NCBI RefSeq assembly: GCF_029223525.1
Contig: NZ_JARHTQ010000019.1
Coordinates: forward strand, 99,111 to 163,110
DNA: 64,000 bases
Direction of reading: 5' to 3'
DNA from: Streptantibioticus ferralitis
Lineage (GTDB): Bacteria > Actinomycetota > Actinomycetes > Streptomycetales > Streptomycetaceae
Both the position numbers and the translations under genes were made by a program. How positions within the stretch are numbered: the first letter of the stretch is position 1; each line of letters opens with the position of its first letter. Of the stretch, positions 1-9,217 are shown in pieces. The notes beneath the pieces are model-generated. The model did not search any database, was not told the DNA's origin, and was given only the letters and a program-made list of their open reading frames with translations.

Positions 1-1434
1 CCACAGCAGCAGCGCGTAGTTGTAGGCGGTGATACCGGTGCCGGGGTGGCCTTGCTTGTCAGCGACCGCACCCGCCCAGGTGGCGAGCTGGGTGACGACC
101 ACCATGCCCGCCTGGTTGGCCAGGACGAAGAAGAACGTCCACTTGGCGAGCTTGGCGGCATGGCCGAGGCCGTGCCCGCGCCAGTCGAAGCGCGGCCGGA
201 TGCGTAGGCCCGACTCCCGCAGGTACGGGATCATGGCCAGTGCCTGGACCGCAAGGCCCAGCAGGGTGCCGATGCCGAGGAGTCGTACGCCCTCGGGGGA
301 GATCGAGGAGGCGTCCACCCCGGATGTGCGGGCCGTGCCGTACACCCAGATGAAGGCGCCGAAAGTGGCGATGACGACGATGTTGTTCAGGACAGGGGTC
401 CACATCATCGCGCCGAACCGTCCGCGGGCGTTGAGGATCTGTCCGAGAACGACGTGCACGCCCATGAAGAACATGGTCGGCAGGCAGTAGCGGGTGAAGG
501 CCACGGCGATGTTCATCGTCACCGGGTCGGAAGCGATCTTGTCCGACATCAACCGCACCAGGACCGGCGCGCCTAGCACCATCACCGTGGTGACGGCGGC
601 CAAACCCACCACGACGAGGGTCAGCAGGCGGTTGGCGTAGGCCTCGCCGCCGTCCTCGTCGTTCTTCATCGCCCGCACCAGCTGCGGGATGAACACCGCG
701 TTGAGCGCGCCGCCGCCGACCAGGATGTAGATCATCGTCGGCAGGGTGTTGGCGACCTGGTAGCTGTCGTTGAGCGTCGAGACGCCGATGGCACCGCCGA
801 TGACGAGGGTGCGCAGGAATCCGGTGAGCCGTGAGACCAGCGTTCCCGCGGCCATCAGCGCGCTGGACTTGAGCAGGCTGCTCGCGCGGCCCCCGGAGCG
901 GGTGGCCTCCGGCTCGGGGGCCTCGGCCGCGACGGACTCCGGCGCCGGTTCGTCGGGGGCGTCGGTGTAGTCCGGGTAGCCGAACGCCTGCTGCTGCTGG
1001 GTGGCGGCGCCGTGCTGGTCGCGGAAGAAGTGCGCGTACGGGTCCTCGCCCGGCTGCTGCTGGGCCTGGGCCGGCCCGCCGTCGCCCGCGTACGGGTTCG
1101 CCGGGACGGCGGCGTACGGAGACTGCTGCGGCTGGCCGTCCGGCTGGCGGTGAGGCTGTGGCGCCCACTGCCGGGGGTCGGCGGGGGGCTGCGGCGCGGG
1201 CTGGTAGGCCTGCGGCGGGTACGGCGGCTGCCCCGACGGCGCTGGGGGCGGCGCGGGCCGGTCGTAGCGGGCCTCTGGTGCCGGGCCCTGCTGGGCGTAC
1301 GGGTTCTGGGCGTACATCTCCGGCGGGTAGGGGCTGGGACCGGAGCGGTGCTCGGGCGGAGGCGGCGGGCTCGCGGCCGTCGCGTCGTCGTACGACGACG
1401 CCCGGTCACGCTCTCCGTCGTACGGCGCGTTCAT
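1..1434 (-). CDS. murJ: MurJ/MviN lipid II flippase (3' part outside window)
   Basis: This is the N-terminal 478 codons of a MurJ-type lipid II flippase, an inner-membrane protein that flips the peptidoglycan precursor outward. The ATG lies at 1434 on the minus strand. The first ~175 residues are a cytoplasmic, Pro/Gln/Tyr-rich disordered extension (many YPP, QQ and PYA motifs), which is usual for actinomycete MurJ. The transmembrane core then begins with a segment reading SSALMAAGTLVSRLTGFLRT and continues with several hydrophobic helices (for example TMIYILVGGGALNAVFIPQL). The reading frame runs off the left edge. It lies 43 bp downstream of the DUF6049 gene on the same strand, so the two are probably cotranscribed. 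Family assignment is confident; length and the C-terminal region cannot be judged here. Confidence 0.9.
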   Translation of the reverse strand, partial: MNAPYDGERDRASSYDDATAASPPPPPEHRSGPSPYPPEMYAQNPYAQQGPAPEARYDRPAPPPAPSGQPPYPPQAYQPAPQPPADPRQWAPQPHRQPDGQPQQSPYAAVPANPYAGDGGPAQAQQQPGEDPYAHFFRDQHGAATQQQQAFGYPDYTDAPDEPAPESVAAEAPEPEATRSGGRASSLLKSSALMAAGTLVSRLTGFLRTLVIGGAIGVSTLNDSYQVANTLPTMIYILVGGGALNAVFIPQLVRAMKNDEDGGEAYANRLLTLVVVGLAAVTTVMVLGAPVLVRLMSDKIASDPVTMNIAVAFTRYCLPTMFFMGVHVVLGQILNARGRFGAMMWTPVLNNIVVIATFGAFIWVYGTARTSGVDASSISPEGVRLLGIGTLLGLAVQALAMIPYLRESGLRIRPRFDWRGHGLGHAAKLAKWTFFFVLANQAGMVVVTQLATWAGAVADKQGHPGTGITAYNYALLLW

Positions 1435-1477
1435 CACTGCCCCACCTTAAGGTTTCCGGCCCAGGCCCTGCCCCTGG

Positions 1478-3853
1478 CTATCTGTCCACCTTCTCACCCG
1501 GTGCCCGGTCGCCCGGGCTTTGCGCTGCGGTGTCCGCGGCCGGGTCACCCGGCTGCTCGGGGACCGTACCGCTGCTCTCGACGTCTCCCCCGCAGCCGCT
1601 CTGCGATGCGTCCGGTCCGGCGTCCCGGCTTTCGGCCTCGCGAAGCGCCCGGCGCTTTCGCTGCCGGTACATCCGGACACCGGCCAGGACGAGCAGCAGC
1701 AGTCCGCCGGCGATCACGAGCATCACGGTGTCGGTGATTGAGGTGACATTCACCTGGAAGACCATGGGCTGGCCATAGGGGGTGCCGTCGGTGGTGAACA
1801 GCTGTGCCGACACCCAGGTCTTGCCATTGGCGCTGGCGGTCGTCCGGAACTTCAGCGAGCGGTTGTGACCGCCGTCGATGTCCACGGTCTGCGGTGCACC
1901 CACGTCGAGGCGGTTGTTCTGGTTGGAGGTGAGACGTAGCTCCAACCCTGTGACCTGCTGGGCGAGGCTGTTCTGGACGGTCACCGGGATCGTCGCACTG
2001 CGCCCGGAAAGGGTGATCGACTTCTTGTCGATGATGCGCACGTCCTGGGTGAGACCGCTCAGATAGGACGCGACATCGCCGCGGAAGGACCAGGCGTTGT
2101 CCGTGTCGCCACGCCACTGGGTCGACATCGAGCGCAGTACCGCGGTGCCGAACGGGGTGGTGACGCGGTCCTTGCGGGAAAGGATCACCAGGAAGCTGTT
2201 GAGCGAGTCCTGGACGGACTGGATCTGCCGGAAGGCGTCAATGGACAGTTCCTGCCGCCGGAGCGTGGCGGGATAGGCGTCACCGCCGGGCACGGACTGG
2301 TTCGCCCCCGGGTCGGGGGTGGCCTTGGCGGCGGCGCTGAGGCTGGCCGGGTCGGTCCAGCCACCGGAACGGCTGGCGGAGATCGCCGCGGCCATGGCCT
2401 GCGCCTGGCTCGTGGTGGGCATCCGCTGCGGGGCGACGACGACGCTCCGCTGCTGCTCTGGCGCCTGCTGGTTGATCATCAGGGACTGGGCGAGGAACTT
2501 CTGGACGGCCAGCGTCGAGCTGTCGGCCCGTGTCAGATCACTCATGAACGCTTTGGACAGCGAACTGTCGGCGACGACCGCCGTGGTCCCGCCACCGATG
2601 GGGCGGGCGGCGGACGGGGTGTAGCCCAGCGATCCCGTCTCGCGCAGGCTGTCGCTGCGGGCGATGAGTTTGTCGGCGCCCCCCGCCGTCGCCACCCCGA
2701 CGATCGACGGGTCGACGGCGCCGTCCGCGGGCCAGGCGAAGTCGGTCCGCGGAGTGACCCCCAGCACCGTCTGCACCGTCACGGCGGCCAGGTCGGTGGC
2801 GGCCTTGAGGTGGCCGATCGTCCCGGAGACGTCCTTGCCATGGTGCGCGATGGAGGCGATGTCCGGGTCACCGAACGGCAGGGCGACCACCTCATCGCCC
2901 TGGATGGCGTTCTGGAGCTCGTTGAGCCACTGCTTGGCGTACTCGGTGCCGCTTCCCGGCGTGGTCTGCTTGGGGTCCCCGCCCGGCCCCAGGACCTTGT
3001 ACGGCTTGGTCATCGCGTCCACGGTGGCGAGCAGGTCCGGGTCGATGACCCAGGTCACCGGCAGGCCCTTGGCGATCGACACCATCTGTTCGAGTCGGCC
3101 GCCCGGCGCCAGCTCCGCCGCGAGGTCGTCGTCGCGGAAGAGCGGCGACTGCTGATCGTCGCCCGGGGTGCGGATGTCCATATGCGGGCGATCGATCAGC
3201 GGCCACAGGAAGGTGGTCTTGGTCTTCTGCCCGCCGGCTTGGGAGTACCAGGGCAGGAAGGTCCGCTTGATGCCGAGAACGTGCTGGTAGTTGGCGTCCT
3301 TGGTGCTGCCGGACGCGGTCACACCGAGCTGGTAGACGCCGTCGTTCCCCAGACCGAGTGCGCTTACCGGTACATCGAGGGTGAAGGGGAGGCTGATATG
3401 TGGGGGGATGTCCGGGAGGTTCGCACTGTGGCCCGGGACCTCGCCACCGTCGAGCGAGGAGAAGCCGCCGCTCGCCTCGGTGTTGCTTATGGCGCTGCGG
3501 CTGGCCAGCGGGCCGCTGGCGGCCAGCCGCAGGCCGACGTGGGCGTTGGCGATGGTCTCGTCGCCGTTGTTGGTGATGGTGCCGCTGATGGTGAGCGTGT
3601 CGTTCTTGGTCGGTGTGGCGGGGCTCAGGGAGTCCACGTCGAGTTCCGCGGTGCTGGAGCCGCTCGCCCCGTCCGCGTACGCGCTGGTCGCCGCGGGAAG
3701 CTGTACGAGACCGGTCAGGAGGGCGGCGCCGACCAGCGTTGCCGCGGCGCGGCGCAGCCAAGAACGAGCAGGGGTGGTTCCGGGGTGCCGTGCCGCCTCG
3801 CCCACGCGCTCGTCCGTCCGTCTCTCGTCGCCATCGGATGTGCGTCCTGGCAT
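1478..3853 (-). CDS. DUF6049 family secreted, membrane-anchored protein
   Basis: A 791-residue exported protein of unknown function that sits next to murJ in Streptomyces. I chose the ATG at 3853 (MPGRTSDGDE) rather than the longer frame, because it gives an Arg-rich n-region, a hydrophobic stretch near residues 35-50 and an Ala-X-Ala-like cleavage region. An Ig-like beta-rich region follows (SGTITNNGDETIANAHVGLR), then a long extracellular part. One transmembrane helix (VMLVIAGGLLLLVLAGVRMY) lies near the C-terminus with a short basic, acidic cytoplasmic tail. The topology suggests a surface protein acting with the MurJ flippase in envelope growth, but that role is inferred from neighbourhood only. 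It is divergent from cca with 110 bp between the starts. Confidence 0.8.
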   Translation of the reverse strand: MPGRTSDGDERRTDERVGEAARHPGTTPARSWLRRAAATLVGAALLTGLVQLPAATSAYADGASGSSTAELDVDSLSPATPTKNDTLTISGTITNNGDETIANAHVGLRLAASGPLASRSAISNTEASGGFSSLDGGEVPGHSANLPDIPPHISLPFTLDVPVSALGLGNDGVYQLGVTASGSTKDANYQHVLGIKRTFLPWYSQAGGQKTKTTFLWPLIDRPHMDIRTPGDDQQSPLFRDDDLAAELAPGGRLEQMVSIAKGLPVTWVIDPDLLATVDAMTKPYKVLGPGGDPKQTTPGSGTEYAKQWLNELQNAIQGDEVVALPFGDPDIASIAHHGKDVSGTIGHLKAATDLAAVTVQTVLGVTPRTDFAWPADGAVDPSIVGVATAGGADKLIARSDSLRETGSLGYTPSAARPIGGGTTAVVADSSLSKAFMSDLTRADSSTLAVQKFLAQSLMINQQAPEQQRSVVVAPQRMPTTSQAQAMAAAISASRSGGWTDPASLSAAAKATPDPGANQSVPGGDAYPATLRRQELSIDAFRQIQSVQDSLNSFLVILSRKDRVTTPFGTAVLRSMSTQWRGDTDNAWSFRGDVASYLSGLTQDVRIIDKKSITLSGRSATIPVTVQNSLAQQVTGLELRLTSNQNNRLDVGAPQTVDIDGGHNRSLKFRTTASANGKTWVSAQLFTTDGTPYGQPMVFQVNVTSITDTVMLVIAGGLLLLVLAGVRMYRQRKRRALREAESRDAGPDASQSGCGGDVESSGTVPEQPGDPAADTAAQSPGDRAPGEKVDR

Positions 3854-3963
3854 GGTAACGATGGCTGCTGAGGGTAAGTGCTGCGGAGTACTCTCCAAGA
3901 TCAACCAGGGGGGCCGGGAAACCTGGCGGACGTGCCCTCGGCGGCCACGTATTCTGTTCTGTT

Positions 3964-5442
3964 GTGCCGAACGCCAACAATGTCTCTCAATCCTCGCCCT
4001 CCGCGGAAGCCAGCGCACTGAATCAGGCCCAGCGCCGTGCAGTGGGTGAGCTGCTGCGCGTATCGCCGGTCGCCGACGACCTAGGCCGGCGTTTCCAGCA
4101 GGCCGGGTTCAAGCTCGCCCTGGTCGGCGGGTCGGTCCGGGACGCGTTGTTGGGCCGGCTCGGCAACGACCTGGACTTCACCACGGACGCCCGCCCCGAG
4201 CAGGTGCTGAAGATCGTGCGCGGCTGGGCGGACGCCGTGTGGGAGGTCGGCATCGCCTTCGGCACCGTGGGCTGCCGCAAGTCGGACGCTGAGGGGAACG
4301 ACTTCCAGATCGAGGTGACGACGTACCGGTCGGAGGCCTACGACCGGAACTCGCGCAAGCCCGAGGTCTCCTACGGCGACACGATCGAGCAGGACCTGGT
4401 GCGCCGGGACTTCACGGTGAACGCGATGGCGGTCGCGCTGCCGGGCATCGAGTTCGTCGATCCCTACGGTGGTCTTCAGGACCTGGCCGAGCGGGTCCTG
4501 CGTACGCCGGGTACCCCGCAGCAGTCCTTCTCCGACGATCCGCTGCGGATGATGCGTGCGGCACGCTTCGCGGCGCAGCTGAACTTCGATGTGGCCCCTG
4601 AAGTGGTTGCCGCGATGAAGGAGATGGCTGACCGCCTCGACATCGTGTCGGCGGAGCGGGTGCACGACGAGCTGAACAAGCTCATCCTCAGCGACTGCCC
4701 GCGCGAGGGCCTTCGGCTGCTGGTGGAGACGGGGCTGGCGCAGCGGGTCATCCCCGAGCTCCCCGCGCTGCGGCTGGAGCGCGATGAGCACTTCCGGCAC
4801 AAGGACGTCTACGAGCACAGCCTGACGGTGCTGGAGCAGGCGATCGCCCTGGAGACGGAGGGCCCTGATCTCGTACTGCGCCTGGCAGCGCTGTTGCACG
4901 ACATCGGCAAGCCCAAGACGCGGCGGTTCGAGCCGGATGGGCGGGTCTCCTTCCACCATCACGAGGTGGTGGGCGCGAAGATGACCAAGTCCCGGCTGAC
5001 CAAGCTCAAGTACTCGAACGACATCGTCAAGGACGTCTCGAAGCTGGTCGAACTGCACCTGCGGTTCCATGGCTACGGCAGCGGCGAGTGGACGGACTCC
5101 GCGGTACGGCGCTACGTCCGGGATGCCGGGCCGCTGCTGGACCGGCTGCACAAGCTGACCCGCTCGGACTGCACGACCCGCAACAAGAAGAAGGCCGTGG
5201 CGCTGGCGCGTACCTACGACTCCCTGGAGGAGCGGATCGCGCAGTTGCAGGAGCGGGAGGAACTGGACGCCATCCGGCCGGACCTCAACGGCAACCAGAT
5301 CATGGAGATCCTGGGGGTTCCGGCGGGTCCGGAAGTCGGCAAGGCGTACAAGTACCTGCTCGAACTGCGGCTGGAGAACGGCCCGATGGCCCACGATGAC
5401 GCCGTGGCGGCCCTCAAGGAATGGTGGGCCGGGCAGCAGTAG
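3964..5442 (+). CDS. cca: CCA tRNA nucleotidyltransferase / poly(A)-polymerase family
   Basis: A 492-residue enzyme that adds or repairs the 3'-CCA of tRNA (annotated pcnA or cca in Streptomyces). It starts at a GTG. The nucleotidyltransferase signature is present: LVGGSVRDALLG near residues 53-64, followed by the metal-binding DLDFTTDA at 69-76. RRDFTVNAMA and the RNA-binding head region come next. A C-terminal HD domain carries LLHDIGKPKTRR around residue 312, with a second metal-site histidine in FHHHEVVGAK. The length is typical of actinobacterial family members. It is transcribed alone, divergently from the DUF6049-murJ pair. Class II CCA enzymes and poly(A) polymerases are hard to tell apart, so the exact activity is the only doubt. 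Confidence 0.93.
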   Translation: MPNANNVSQSSPSAEASALNQAQRRAVGELLRVSPVADDLGRRFQQAGFKLALVGGSVRDALLGRLGNDLDFTTDARPEQVLKIVRGWADAVWEVGIAFGTVGCRKSDAEGNDFQIEVTTYRSEAYDRNSRKPEVSYGDTIEQDLVRRDFTVNAMAVALPGIEFVDPYGGLQDLAERVLRTPGTPQQSFSDDPLRMMRAARFAAQLNFDVAPEVVAAMKEMADRLDIVSAERVHDELNKLILSDCPREGLRLLVETGLAQRVIPELPALRLERDEHFRHKDVYEHSLTVLEQAIALETEGPDLVLRLAALLHDIGKPKTRRFEPDGRVSFHHHEVVGAKMTKSRLTKLKYSNDIVKDVSKLVELHLRFHGYGSGEWTDSAVRRYVRDAGPLLDRLHKLTRSDCTTRNKKKAVALARTYDSLEERIAQLQEREELDAIRPDLNGNQIMEILGVPAGPEVGKAYKYLLELRLENGPMAHDDAVAALKEWWAGQQ

Positions 5443-5474
5443 CCACGGCATGGCACCCAGGCGGTCCGGTGCGA

Positions 5475-5490
5475 TGTTTCACGTGAAACG
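5475..5490. other. parS centromere site 1
   Basis: A 16-mer matching the Streptomyces ParB-binding palindrome tGTTTCACGTGAAACa, with one deviation at the last base (g). It is the first of three sites packed into 85 bp between the convergent cca and MFS genes. Confidence 0.9.
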
Positions 5491-5508
5491 CGGTGTCCCC
5501 CGATGCTG

Positions 5509-5524
5509 TGTTTCACGTGAAACA
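5509..5524. other. parS centromere site 2
   Basis: A perfect 16-bp palindrome identical to the Streptomyces parS consensus TGTTTCACGTGAAACA. It lies 34 bp (start to start) from site 1. Confidence 0.93.
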
Positions 5525-5543
5525 TGGCGCCGGGCCGCCGTCG

Positions 5544-5559
5544 TGTTTCACGTGAAACA
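5544..5559. other. parS centromere site 3
   Basis: A perfect 16-bp parS consensus, 35 bp from site 2. The even 34/35-bp spacing puts the three sites close to the same relative helical phase (about 3.3 turns apart). Confidence 0.93.
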
Positions 5560-5571
5560 TCGCAGCGCTCC

Positions 5572-6843
5572 TCACCGCTGGCGCAGCAGGGCCATCCCGG
5601 TGGCGACAGTTCCGTACAGCACTGCGATCAAGATGAGCAGCAGTGGTGAGCGGCCGTCCGGCGGCAGCATCACCGCGGCGATCGCGGCCGAGCCGACGAA
5701 CGCGACATTGAAGAAGACGTCGTAGAGCGAGAAGACACGGCCGCGGTAGGCGTCATCCACGGAGGCCTGGACGACAGTGTCGGTGGCGATCTTCGCGCCC
5801 TGAGTGGTGATCCCGAGCAGGAACGCCGCGACCAGCATCGGCGCCGGACTGAACGGCAGACCGAGCGCGGGCTCCAGGACCGTGGCGGCAGCGGCGCACA
5901 CCGTGATCCAGCCCGCGATACCGAACCGGCCCGTACCCCATGGCGTGATGATCGCGGCCACGAAGAAGCCCGCGCCGGAGACACCGACCGCGAGCCCGAG
6001 CAGCGCCAGACCCCCGGAGGTGTCCGAAGGCGCGGCCCAGGAGTACCGGCACAGCATCAGCAGCGTCACGGTCAGCGCCCCGTAGCAGAAGCGCAGCACC
6101 GTTATGGCGCCCATCGCGTACGCCGCCGGGCGACGCTTCGCCAAGTGCCGCAGCCCCTCGAACAGTCCGCGTACCGTGCTGGCCACAGCCGCGCCGATCC
6201 GTGGCTGAAGGAGATCGGGGTCGGGGCCGAGGAGATCGGGCGGCATCGTCCGGGCGGACAGCCCGGCGCACAGGTAGAGCAGCGCCGCCAGCCCGACGAC
6301 CAAGGCGTCGGATCCGACGCCCGCCGCCATCCAGAGGTGAACGATGAAGGCCGCTCCGCCGCCCGCGGTGGCGGCGATGGTTCCCGCTGTCGGGGATAGC
6401 GAGTTGGCGACCACCAATCGCTCTCGGTCCACCACGCGGGGAAGCGCGGCGGACAGCCCGGCCAGGATGAAGCGGTTGACGGCGGTGACGGAGAGCGCGG
6501 ACAGGTAGAACACCCAGTCGGGCACATGGGTGAGGATCAACGCGGCGGTGCCCGCTGCGAGCACGGCGCGCAGAAGGTTGCCGTAGAGCAGCACCTGCCT
6601 CCTGCGCCAGCGGTCGAGCAGCACGCCGGTGAACGGCCCGAGCAGCGAGTACGGCAGCAGCAGCACGGCCATCGCGGCGGCGATCGCCGCGGGTGAGGCC
6701 TGTCGTTCCGGGGTGAAGACCACATAGGCGGCGAGCGCGATCTGGTACACGCCGTCGGACAGCTGCGAGAGCAGGCGTACCACCAGCAGCCGCCGGAAAT
6801 CGCGGAACCGCAGCAGCACGCGAAGATCCCGTACGACGGCCAT
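5572..6843 (-). CDS. MFS transporter
   Basis: A 423-residue major facilitator superfamily protein with about 12 hydrophobic segments. The chosen start at 6843 (MAVVRDLRVLLRFRDFRRLL) opens with an amphipathic segment typical of the MDR/DHA3-like class. A cytoplasmic loop carries the MFS A-like motif GVLLDRWRRRQVLLYGN after TM2-TM3. A longer frame upstream would read through the terminator of ino1, so it was not used. The substrate cannot be deduced. It ends just after the parS cluster and converges with cca. Confidence 0.85.
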   Translation of the reverse strand: MAVVRDLRVLLRFRDFRRLLVVRLLSQLSDGVYQIALAAYVVFTPERQASPAAIAAAMAVLLLPYSLLGPFTGVLLDRWRRRQVLLYGNLLRAVLAAGTAALILTHVPDWVFYLSALSVTAVNRFILAGLSAALPRVVDRERLVVANSLSPTAGTIAATAGGGAAFIVHLWMAAGVGSDALVVGLAALLYLCAGLSARTMPPDLLGPDPDLLQPRIGAAVASTVRGLFEGLRHLAKRRPAAYAMGAITVLRFCYGALTVTLLMLCRYSWAAPSDTSGGLALLGLAVGVSGAGFFVAAIITPWGTGRFGIAGWITVCAAAATVLEPALGLPFSPAPMLVAAFLLGITTQGAKIATDTVVQASVDDAYRGRVFSLYDVFFNVAFVGSAAIAAVMLPPDGRSPLLLILIAVLYGTVATGMALLRQR

Positions 6844-6865
6844 GCCGACAGCCTCACACAAGCGC

Positions 6866-6896
6866 CAGGCCCCCGGACGGATTGTCCGGGGGCCTG
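6866..6896 (-). terminator. Strong hairpin downstream of ino1
   Basis: A perfect 13-bp inverted repeat (caggcccccggac / gtccgggggcctg) with a 5-nt loop, between the ino1 stop and the MFS start. It probably terminates the padR-ino1 transcript and insulates the MFS gene. Confidence 0.75.
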
Positions 6897-7051
6897 CGAT
6901 CAAGACGTTGCCGATGCGTTGCCAGCGCTTAGTTTTTGGGCTCGCTGGCCGCGGTCCCGCGCCTGGCCGGCGCGGGCGCTGCGTCCGCTGGTGCGGCACC
7001 CAGGCTCGCTGGCCAGGCGCCGCGAGTCGCTAGCGCACGGCGCCAGTTGTC

Positions 7052-8134
7052 CTAGCGCTCGACGTCACCCTTGATGAACTTCTCGACGTTGTCGCGGGCC
7101 TCGTCGTCGAAGTACTGAACCGGCGGGGACTTCATGAAGTAGGAGGACGCGGAGAGGATCGGGCCGCCGATGCCGCGGTCCTTGGCGATCTTCGCGGCGC
7201 GCAGCGCGTCGATGATGACGCCCGCCGAGTTCGGGGAGTCCCAGACCTCGAGCTTGTACTCCAGGTTCAGCGGGACGTCGCCGAAGGCACGGCCCTCGAG
7301 GCGGACGTACGCCCACTTGCGGTCGTCCAGCCAGGCAACGTAGTCGGACGGGCCGATGTGGACGTTCTTCTCGCCCAGGTCGCGGTCCGGGATCTGCGAG
7401 GTGACGGCCTGCGTCTTGGAGATCTTCTTGGACTCCAGGCGCTCACGCTCGAGCATGTTCTTGAAGTCCATGTTGCCGCCGACGTTGAGCTGCATCGTGC
7501 GGTCCAGGATGACGCCGCGGTCCTCGAACAGCTTGGCCATCACACGGTGCGTGATGGTGGCGCCCACCTGGGACTTGATGTCGTCGCCGACGATCGGCAC
7601 GCCAGCCTCGGTGAACTTGTCCGCCCACTCCTTCGTACCGGCGATGAAGACCGGCAGGGCGTTGACGAACGCGACCTTGGCGTCGATGGCGCACTGGGCG
7701 TAGAACTTCGCGGCGTCCTCGGAACCCACCGGGAGGTAGCAGACCAGAACGTCGACCTGGTTGTCCCTCAGGACCTGCACCACGTCCACCGGGGCGTCCG
7801 GCGACTCCTCGATGGTCTGCCGGTAGTACTTCCCGAGGCCGTCCAGAGTGTGGCCCCGCTGGACCGTGACACCGGTCTGCGGGACGTCGCAGATCTTGAT
7901 GGTGTTGTTCTCGCTGGCGCCGATGGCGTCCGCGAGGTCAAGACCGACCTTCTTCGCATCGACGTCGAAGGCGGCCACGAACTCCACGTCACGGACGTGG
8001 TAGTCGCCGAACTGCACGTGCATCAGGCCGGGCACGCGGCTGTCCGGGTCGGCGTCCTTGTAGTACTCGACGCCCTGCACCAGCGACGCGGCGCAGTTGC
8101 CCACGCCGACAATGGCTACGCGAACCGAACCCAT
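7052..8134 (-). CDS. ino1: Inositol-3-phosphate synthase (actinobacterial type)
   Basis: A 360-residue NAD-dependent enzyme that converts glucose 6-phosphate to 1D-myo-inositol 3-phosphate, the precursor of mycothiol and phosphatidylinositol lipids. The N-terminus, [20 protein letters not shown], is a Rossmann dinucleotide-binding motif. Downstream blocks such as [38 protein letters not shown] and [12 protein letters not shown] are characteristic of the bacterial Ino1 family. The start at 8134 was set by the Rossmann motif; the frame extends 20 codons further without support. It lies 56 bp downstream of a PadR gene on the same strand, the same pairing as in mycobacteria, and a 13-bp-stem terminator follows it. 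Confidence 0.95.
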   Translation of the reverse strand: MGSVRVAIVGVGNCAASLVQGVEYYKDADPDSRVPGLMHVQFGDYHVRDVEFVAAFDVDAKKVGLDLADAIGASENNTIKICDVPQTGVTVQRGHTLDGLGKYYRQTIEESPDAPVDVVQVLRDNQVDVLVCYLPVGSEDAAKFYAQCAIDAKVAFVNALPVFIAGTKEWADKFTEAGVPIVGDDIKSQVGATITHRVMAKLFEDRGVILDRTMQLNVGGNMDFKNMLERERLESKKISKTQAVTSQIPDRDLGEKNVHIGPSDYVAWLDDRKWAYVRLEGRAFGDVPLNLEYKLEVWDSPNSAGVIIDALRAAKIAKDRGIGGPILSASSYFMKSPPVQYFDDEARDNVEKFIKGDVER

Positions 8135-8190
8135 TCCGGTTGCTCCCTGTGTACTCGATTGCTCGATGGGGCCCCTACGTGTGCGGGGCC

Positions 8191-8814
8191 TCATTTGGTG
8201 GTGTCGGTCGGATCCGTATCGTCGCGACCTTGGTCGGCGGGGCGGCCCTTGGCGCGGCCTCGGCCCGCCCGCTCTGTCTCGATCAGTTCGTTGAGCCAGC
8301 GGACCTCGCGCTCCACCGACTCCATGCCGTGCCGTTGCAGCTCGAGGGTGTAGTCGTCGAGCCGTTCGCGGGTGCGCGCCAGCGAGGCACGCATCTTCTC
8401 CAGCCGTTCCTCCAGGCGGCTACGGCGCCCTTCGAGCACCCGCATCCGTACATCCCGTTCGGTGTGGCCGAAGAAGGCGAAGCGCACGCCGAACTGCTCG
8501 TCCTCCCAGGAGTCCGGTCCGGTCTGAGCCAGCAGATCCTCGAAGTGCTCCTTCCCAGCGGCGGTCAGCCGGTAGACAATCTTCGCCCGTCGGCCGGCGA
8601 GCGGCGCGGCGAGCGGATCGTCCAGAGCGCTCTCCTCGGTCAGCCAGCCCTGGGTGACCAGCGCCTTCAGACACGGATAGAGGGTGCCGTAGCTGAAGGC
8701 GCGGAAGACTCCGAGTGAGGTATTGAGCCGCTTGCGCAGCTCGTAACCGTGCATCGGCGACTCCCGGAGCAGCCCCAGGACCGCGAATTCGAGGACGCCG
8801 GAGCGCCTGCTCAT
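8191..8814 (-). CDS. PadR family transcriptional regulator
   Basis: A 207-residue PadR repressor. The N-terminal winged helix reads [20 protein letters not shown], with the recognition region and wing near [20 protein letters not shown]. The C-terminal ~70 residues form a long helix ([20 protein letters not shown]) used for dimerisation. The start at 8814 has a good Shine-Dalgarno (ggaggcgagg). It is upstream of ino1 on the same strand, and a 21-bp palindrome lies 86 bp before its start, so autoregulation and control of inositol synthesis are likely. The effector is unknown. Confidence 0.92.
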   Translation of the reverse strand: MSRRSGVLEFAVLGLLRESPMHGYELRKRLNTSLGVFRAFSYGTLYPCLKALVTQGWLTEESALDDPLAAPLAGRRAKIVYRLTAAGKEHFEDLLAQTGPDSWEDEQFGVRFAFFGHTERDVRMRVLEGRRSRLEERLEKMRASLARTRERLDDYTLELQRHGMESVEREVRWLNELIETERAGRGRAKGRPADQGRDDTDPTDTTK

Positions 8815-8899
8815 CCTCGCCTCCTTGGCTCTTGGCCAGCCGTGGTGGTCCCGTCCGTACCTGCTGTCCGTGCTGTAAGGATCTTCTTTATCTCGTTCT

Positions 8900-8920
8900 G
8901 ATGTATCGAGTCGATACATC
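8900..8920. promoter_or_regulatory. Palindromic PadR operator
   Basis: A perfect 10-bp inverted repeat around one base, gatgtatcga-g-tcgatacatc. The ATGTATC...GATACAT shape matches known PadR-type operators. It lies upstream of padR-ino1. Confidence 0.75.
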
Positions 8921-9217
8921 GCGACGATAGAACGGTCATCTTGATCCCGCAAGACATGGCATCGTGAACGGCGTCACATCCGGCGCTTGAGAGAAGGTTC
9001 GTGAGCTGTCAACTGTCCGTTATGCGGCGAAGGTTGAGGTAGTTCAGGTTTTGACGGTGCGTACTCTGTTCGCCATGCAAACCAACGGGAACCGTGTGGC
9101 GCCAGCAAGCGTCATGGTCCTGGGTGCCGTGTGGCCCGGCGGGGCCGCAATCCGGGGGGACCGGAAGTCAACTGCGACCTTCAGGCGAGACCGCCTGCCC
9201 GAGGAGTAGCTGGAACC

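Noticed and set aside
4081..5451. 456-codon minus-strand frame opposite cca
   Set aside because: Mirror frame of cca, dominated by Arg, Leu, Val and His, with no motif.
6920..7040. Repeated ctcgctggcc and gcgccg words between ino1 and its terminator
   Set aside because: Short and imperfect; probably decayed GC-rich 3' sequence, with no clear structure beyond the terminator already listed.
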